DNA from: Anaerococcus lactolyticus ATCC 51172
Lineage (GTDB): Bacteria; Bacillota; Clostridia; Tissierellales; Peptoniphilaceae
NCBI RefSeq assembly: GCF_000156575.1
Contig: NZ_GG666045.1
Location: 59,504-123,503, forward strand
Direction: 5' to 3'
Length of the DNA stretch: 64,000 bases
This document shows, piece by piece, positions 59,700-64,000 of the stretch (position 1 is its first letter; the number at the start of each line of letters is the position of its first letter). Both the position numbers and the translations under genes were made by a program. The notes below the pieces were generated by a model. It was given only the letters and a program-made list of their open reading frames with translations, was not told where the DNA came from and did not search any database.

Positions 59700-62600
59700 A
59701 TGAATAAGACTTACTTAAAAAATATCCTTAGGGATATTAAAAAAACAAAAGGAAAAGTATTTTCTATAGGGGTCATGGTTGGGCTAGCCACTATGGTTAT
59801 TGTAGCCCTAAACCTTACAGGACCTTCTATGCGCAAAAGCCTTAAACAATCTTTAGATACATACCATCACCCTGATATAATAGTGAAATCTACTTATCCA
59901 ATGGATTATGAAGATAAAATTCTTTTGGAAAATGACAGTGACATTGAAGACATTTCTTATATTAAAACTATAGATCTCATGGATGGCGAAAAGATTATAA
60001 GGTTAAAATCCTATGATAAAAATTTCTCTAAAATCCATCTTGAGAAGGGCAATTTAATCAAAAATGACAAGGAAATCATTCTTGATAAGACCCTTGAAAA
60101 ATATTATAAAATTGGTGATACCATTAATCTTTCTTATATAAATGATGACCAAAAGGAAAATTCTAAGATTAGAAATATTTCTTTTAGGATAGTGGGATTT
60201 TTTGCAACTAGCGAAAAATTCATGGAAGATATGCGTGACATATCACCTCTTGGAAAAAAAGAGATTGAGGGATTCGCCTTTGTTAACCCAGAGAATTTCG
60301 CTAGCGACAAGTTTAATGAAATTAATATTTCCTATAAAAATTCAACCGATATGGATAAGACCAGCGATGAATATATCAGTTTTATTAGAGATAAAAAAGA
60401 AAAAATAGAAGATGATATCTACCTTAGACCGAAAGAAGTTTTAGAAAAAATCAAAACTGAAGCTAATGAAAAAATTTCTGATGCAGAAGGTGATATTAAT
60501 GAGGCAGAAGATAAGTTAACTAGCACAGAAAGAGATTTACTGGATGCTAAAAAGAAACTGGATGACGGTTTTAATAAATATGAAACTAATAAGGCTAATT
60601 TTGAAAAGAGAATCAAGAATGCTGAAAATAAGCTTAGTAAGTCTAGGCAAAAATTAGAAGATGGACAAATTAAACTTGAGGAGGGCAAAGAAAAATTAGC
60701 TACTTCAAAGAAAGAATATGAGAGCAAGATACAAGAAACTGAGAAATTACTAGACGATAAGTTAAAGGAATTAAATGCAGGCAAAAGTCAACTAGAAGAG
60801 AAAAAGTTAGAGATACAAAATGGTCTTGATAAAATTGATAAGACCTTTAGCGAACAAAAAGAAGCCTTGGTTAATCAAACTGGTGGCGACTTATCTTTAT
60901 CAACCGCTATGCCTAGTGAAGAAGAGATGAAATCAAAACTTGACGAACAAAAAGCTCCACTTCTTTCTGCCCTTAAAGAAATTGAGGCAAAAGAGACGGA
61001 AATAAATGCGAGTTTTGTAGAATACAATAAGGGCAAGGCTGATTTTGAAGCGAAAAAACAAGAGGGTCTTACAAAAATCAAAGCTGGCCAAGCAGAAGTT
61101 GACAAAAACCAAAGAGAAATAAATCAGGGATGGACTAAGTACTATGAAGGAAGGGATAAGTTAGCCTTTAATAAGAAAGATGGCAAAAAGAAATTAGAAG
61201 ATGCCTACAAGAAACTAATTAAATCAAAGGCTGACTATGAGAAAGGACTTAAGGAATTTGATGATAAAAAGCTAGAGGCAGAGGAAAAAATCCATGATGG
61301 CAAAAAGAAAATTTCTGATAATAAAGAAGCTTTGGTAAAACTCAGAGATCCTGAATACGATGTCGAAACTATTTTCGATAACCAAGGAATAGATACTTAT
61401 TATAAAAATTCCCTAAATATGGATTCACTTTCAAAGGTATTTCCGGTATTTTTCTACATGGTAGCCATGCTAGTAACACTAACAACCATGCAAAGATATA
61501 TCCAAGAGCAAAGGCTAATAAACGGCACTCTTAAATCCTTAGGTTATGCTAACAAGATGATAGCTAAAAGATTTTATATTTATGGGTTAATTCCAACTGT
61601 AATTGGATCTATAATAGGAGGTATTTTAGGCAGACTTATAATTGTCGGAGTAATCTTTGACGCCTACTCAACGGGCTTTGAAATACTTCACGCAAGCTAT
61701 GTAAATTCGATAACAGTTATAATTGCATCAATTATTTTATCATCATTACTAGTTAGCCTTACAGTTTTCTTCACTTCAAAATCAACAGTAAACGAAACAC
61801 CGGCAAGGCTGCTTATGCCTCTTGCACCACAAGGTGGAACAAAAATTTTGCTTGAAAGGATAAGACCTATTTGGAAGAACCTATCTTTTATGCAAAAAAT
61901 CACTGCAAGAAACTTATTTAGGTACAAGTCAAGAATGTTTATGACAATTTTTGGCGTTGCAGGATGTACAGCCTTAATATTTTTTGGTTTTGCGATGATT
62001 GATTCATTAAAAGACACAGCATCAATCCAACAAAATGAACTTCATAATTATAAGGCAGTAGCAATTTTAGATGAAAAGGCCAGCGATACTGACAGGAGAA
62101 ATTACCAAGAAAAAATATCTTCTTATGAGATTTTGGAAATAAAAAATAATTCTGCAAACCTAGAGAAAGATAAAATAAATCTGGATATATCTGTTGTTGT
62201 ACCAAAAGATAGTAAGAAGTTTAAGGGTTTTGTGAACCTTAGAAAGGATAGGAAGTCTCCTGTAGACCTAGAAAAAGCAGGCGCAGTCCTAACAGAAAAT
62301 GCAAGCAAAAAACTTGGCATCAAAGTTAATGATAAAATAAAAATCAAACTTGATGATGATCTACTCGAAATCAAAATCGGGGGAATTGCAGAAAACTATG
62401 TTGCTGACTACTTATATATTTCAAAAGACTATTATGAAAACCTCAGCAAGAGAGCTATAAAAGTAAATGCAAATTATATTAAAGGAAATCCTGATCAGAT
62501 AATTGAGAAATTAGAGAATACGGATTCTGTCCTCGCTGTTATAAATACAGGCAAGGCCTATGCATCAATGGACGCCTTGCTAGCTAACTTAAACCTTGTA

Positions 62601-62990
62601 ATTGTAGTAATAACTTTGATTTCTTCAATACTTGCCAGTGTTGTATTATACAATATTACTGATATAAATGTTAGCGAGAGAAAGAGGGAATTAGCTACTA
62701 TCAAGGTTTTAGGTTTCTATCCTAAGGAAGTAACTTCCTACATTTACAGGGAAATATTTATCTTAACAATTTTAGGAATAGTATTGGGCTTTGGACTTGG
62801 TTATATTATGTTTAGGTACATAATTGATTTAGTGGCACCAAGGAATATAATGCTTGCTTATAAATTGCATCCACTAAGTTTTATAGTGTCAGCAGCCATT
62901 ACCCTAATCTTATCTCTAATCATTTTAATTTATGTTCATAGAAAATTAAAGAAAATTGATATGGCTGAAGCTATGTCAAGTGGCGAATAA
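59700..62990 (+). CDS. Very large FtsX-like permease with extracellular coiled coil
   Basis: 1,096 residues. An N-terminal helix (18-40), an external domain (45-240), then about 310 residues of heptad-rich coiled coil (245-555; SDAEGDINEAEDKLTSTERD and repeated KLxxGKxKL patterns) precede the first FtsX helices (580-700; QEQRLINGTLKSLGY). A second external domain (760-960) and a C-terminal FtsX domain (ERKRELATIKVLGFYPKE) follow. Such proteins in Firmicutes are often annotated as ABC permeases with a YhgE- or SMC-like stalk. The coiled coil probably spans the cell wall as a mechanical lever. The substrate is unknown. Confidence 0.88.
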   Translation: MNKTYLKNILRDIKKTKGKVFSIGVMVGLATMVIVALNLTGPSMRKSLKQSLDTYHHPDIIVKSTYPMDYEDKILLENDSDIEDISYIKTIDLMDGEKIIRLKSYDKNFSKIHLEKGNLIKNDKEIILDKTLEKYYKIGDTINLSYINDDQKENSKIRNISFRIVGFFATSEKFMEDMRDISPLGKKEIEGFAFVNPENFASDKFNEINISYKNSTDMDKTSDEYISFIRDKKEKIEDDIYLRPKEVLEKIKTEANEKISDAEGDINEAEDKLTSTERDLLDAKKKLDDGFNKYETNKANFEKRIKNAENKLSKSRQKLEDGQIKLEEGKEKLATSKKEYESKIQETEKLLDDKLKELNAGKSQLEEKKLEIQNGLDKIDKTFSEQKEALVNQTGGDLSLSTAMPSEEEMKSKLDEQKAPLLSALKEIEAKETEINASFVEYNKGKADFEAKKQEGLTKIKAGQAEVDKNQREINQGWTKYYEGRDKLAFNKKDGKKKLEDAYKKLIKSKADYEKGLKEFDDKKLEAEEKIHDGKKKISDNKEALVKLRDPEYDVETIFDNQGIDTYYKNSLNMDSLSKVFPVFFYMVAMLVTLTTMQRYIQEQRLINGTLKSLGYANKMIAKRFYIYGLIPTVIGSIIGGILGRLIIVGVIFDAYSTGFEILHASYVNSITVIIASIILSSLLVSLTVFFTSKSTVNETPARLLMPLAPQGGTKILLERIRPIWKNLSFMQKITARNLFRYKSRMFMTIFGVAGCTALIFFGFAMIDSLKDTASIQQNELHNYKAVAILDEKASDTDRRNYQEKISSYEILEIKNNSANLEKDKINLDISVVVPKDSKKFKGFVNLRKDRKSPVDLEKAGAVLTENASKKLGIKVNDKIKIKLDDDLLEIKIGGIAENYVADYLYISKDYYENLSKRAIKVNANYIKGNPDQIIEKLENTDSVLAVINTGKAYASMDALLANLNLVIVVITLISSILASVVLYNITDINVSERKRELATIKVLGFYPKEVTSYIYREIFILTILGIVLGFGLGYIMFRYIIDLVAPRNIMLAYKLHPLSFIVSAAITLILSLIILIYVHRKLKKIDMAEAMSSGE

Positions 62991-62991
62991 T

Positions 62992-63018
62992 AAAAGGCGG
63001 GAAACCGTCTTTTATTTT
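62992..63018 (+). terminator. Rho-independent terminator
   Basis: AAAAGGCGG pairs with CCGTCTTTT (G-T pair) around GAAA, followed by ATTTTG. Confidence 0.72.
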
Positions 63019-63070
63019 GTCATACTAGATAAAAAGATAAATTTTGTTATAATTATTAGTGAGGTGGAAT

Positions 63071-63640
63071 ATGAAAATTATTTTTGTAAGACACGGTCTT
63101 ACTATGGCAAATATAGAAAAAAAATACTCAACCCCGGAAACAAAACTTGAAGAATCCGGTTTATATATATTAGATAAGACAAAAGAACATTTAAAAAATT
63201 ACGAAATTGATGAAGTTTATACTTCAGGATTAATACGTAGTCAAGAAACTGCAAAAATTTTGGGTTTTGATAAGTACTTGGTAGATGAAAGATTAAATGA
63301 AATGGACTTTGGAGATTTCAAAGGCAAAAGCATTTTCGAAGTCAGGGAAGATTATAAAAATTTTTTTGAACAAGAAAAAGAAGCTTACTTTGACTTATCT
63401 TATCCTAATGGTGAATCGAGGAGAGATGTTATAAAAAGGCTTAGCTCATTTTTAGATGAAAAATCGAATAATGATAAAAATATACTTTGCATTAGCCATG
63501 GCATCGCAATAAGGTCAAGTTTGTTTTGGATTTTAAAAGACCTTTCCAATTGGCAGTCTTTTTGGATAGATAATGGTTCACTTACAGTTTATAATATCAA
63601 AGATAATAAAAAACTAATAGAAAGTGTAAATATCATATGA
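63071..63640 (+). CDS. Histidine phosphatase (phosphoglycerate mutase-like)
   Basis: 189 residues from ATG 63071, behind GAGGTGG; a GTG at 63059 is upstream of that site. The catalytic RHG is at residues 7-9 (FVRHGLT). Other conserved parts are TSGLIRSQETAKIL, LNEMDFGDFKGKS and CISHGIAIRS with the second active-site His. This is the cofactor-dependent-type phosphatase superfamily (CobC/GpmB-like). The substrate is unknown. It overlaps the next gene by 4 bases (ATGA), perhaps linking it to DNA repair genes by position only. Confidence 0.9.
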   Translation: MKIIFVRHGLTMANIEKKYSTPETKLEESGLYILDKTKEHLKNYEIDEVYTSGLIRSQETAKILGFDKYLVDERLNEMDFGDFKGKSIFEVREDYKNFFEQEKEAYFDLSYPNGESRRDVIKRLSSFLDEKSNNDKNILCISHGIAIRSSLFWILKDLSNWQSFWIDNGSLTVYNIKDNKKLIESVNII

Positions 63641-64000
63641 AATTTATCCACTTGGCTGATTGCCATCTTGGTGACAGCTTTGCATTTAAAAGTGAGCTAT
63701 CGGATAAAATTAGGGCCAATAATAAAAAGTCACTAGAGAGTATTTTAAAAAATAACAAGGATGTTGACTTCCTATTAATAGCTGGCGACTTATATGAAAG
63801 ATCTTTGTTTACGCTTAGAGATTACAAAGAACTTTTCAAACTTTTTCACGACTTTGGAAAAGATATTTTTTATGTAGCAGGCAACCACGATTATATTGGA
63901 AGTGACAATTATGATATTCTAAAGATGAAACCAGCCAACCTTCATATCTTTTTTGATAAGGAGATTAGTTACTATGAAATAAATTCAACTAGGATTTATG
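63637..64000 (+). CDS. Metallophosphoesterase, SbcD/YhaO-like exonuclease subunit (partial)
   Basis: The window ends inside this gene; 121 codons are visible. Metal-binding motifs of the SbcD/Mre11 family are present: DCHLG near residue 8, GDLYE near 50 and GNHDY near 88. The start ATG overlaps the phosphatase stop. The full protein would pair with an SbcC-type ATPase in double-strand end processing; YhaO of Bacillus is the closest type I recall. The partner gene should follow beyond the window. Confidence 0.85.
   Translation, partial: MKFIHLADCHLGDSFAFKSELSDKIRANNKKSLESILKNNKDVDFLLIAGDLYERSLFTLRDYKELFKLFHDFGKDIFYVAGNHDYIGSDNYDILKMKPANLHIFFDKEISYYEINSTRIY

Noticed and set aside
60419-61105. 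Minus-strand frames opposite the coiled-coil region
   Set aside because: Ser/Leu-rich shadow of a Lys/Glu-rich heptad region; no start signal.
1-64000. CRISPR arrays, tRNA or rRNA genes
   Set aside because: No regularly spaced repeats and no recognisable tRNA cloverleaf or rRNA segment were seen. A small tRNA could be missed by eye; tRNAscan would settle it.

Overview
The window is low-GC DNA with dense operons, strong AGGAGG-type ribosome sites and Firmicute protein families. Urease, several iron or haem uptake systems, ThyX and no respiratory genes suggest an anaerobic Gram-positive coccus of the Tissierellia (Anaerococcus/Peptoniphilus type). That placement is inference; no rRNA gene or other definitive marker is present.

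Region 1 (1-33,000) looks like a metal, mainly iron or haem, acquisition island. It holds three paralogous pairs of fused membrane+ATPase ABC proteins (700-4147, 5271-8761, 26858-30317). Each pair has its own regulator: TetR, TetR and AraC. Two pairs continue into a complete ECF-type module of S component, T component and double ATPase (8787-11493 and 30328-32956). All three promoters carry a match to the 7-1-7 Fur box. Between them lies a P19/FTR1-type ferrous iron locus (14788-23998): DUF4418, ABC ATPase, FTR1 permease, P19 lipoprotein, DUF2318 protein, three FtsX permeases, a second ATPase and an FMN-binding lipoprotein. It appears to be read from an old feo promoter. The Feo genes there are wrecked: two feoA genes look fused into one chimera, and feoB survives only as a 5' stub with a stop in its P-loop. 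Just upstream is a possible RiPP remnant, a 28-residue peptide gene and a truncated leader-binding-like protein. Mobile DNA marks the edges: an IS110 element with a probable bridge-RNA region, an IS3 element with an internally deleted orfB, an IS30 remnant, and a small SHOCT-like gene of a type that often accompanies recombinases.

Region 2 (34,000-39,250) is a full urease operon in the unusual order ureE-F-G-D-A-B-C, accessory genes first. All catalytic residues of UreC are intact, and UreE has a long histidine-rich tail.

Region 3 (39,300-64,000) is a mosaic of short transcription units. It contains hydrolases, a methyltransferase, a J-domain/HIRAN/unknown trio, an XRE-membrane protein pair and a DUF2812-PadR pair (both pairs with clear palindromic operators), and a two-component system with an ABC transporter of Bce/Vra type. 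It continues with a NERD-domain cluster, a cation:proton antiporter, ThyX, a MacB-like ATPase with a very large coiled-coil FtsX permease, a histidine phosphatase and the start of an SbcD-like nuclease cut by the window end.
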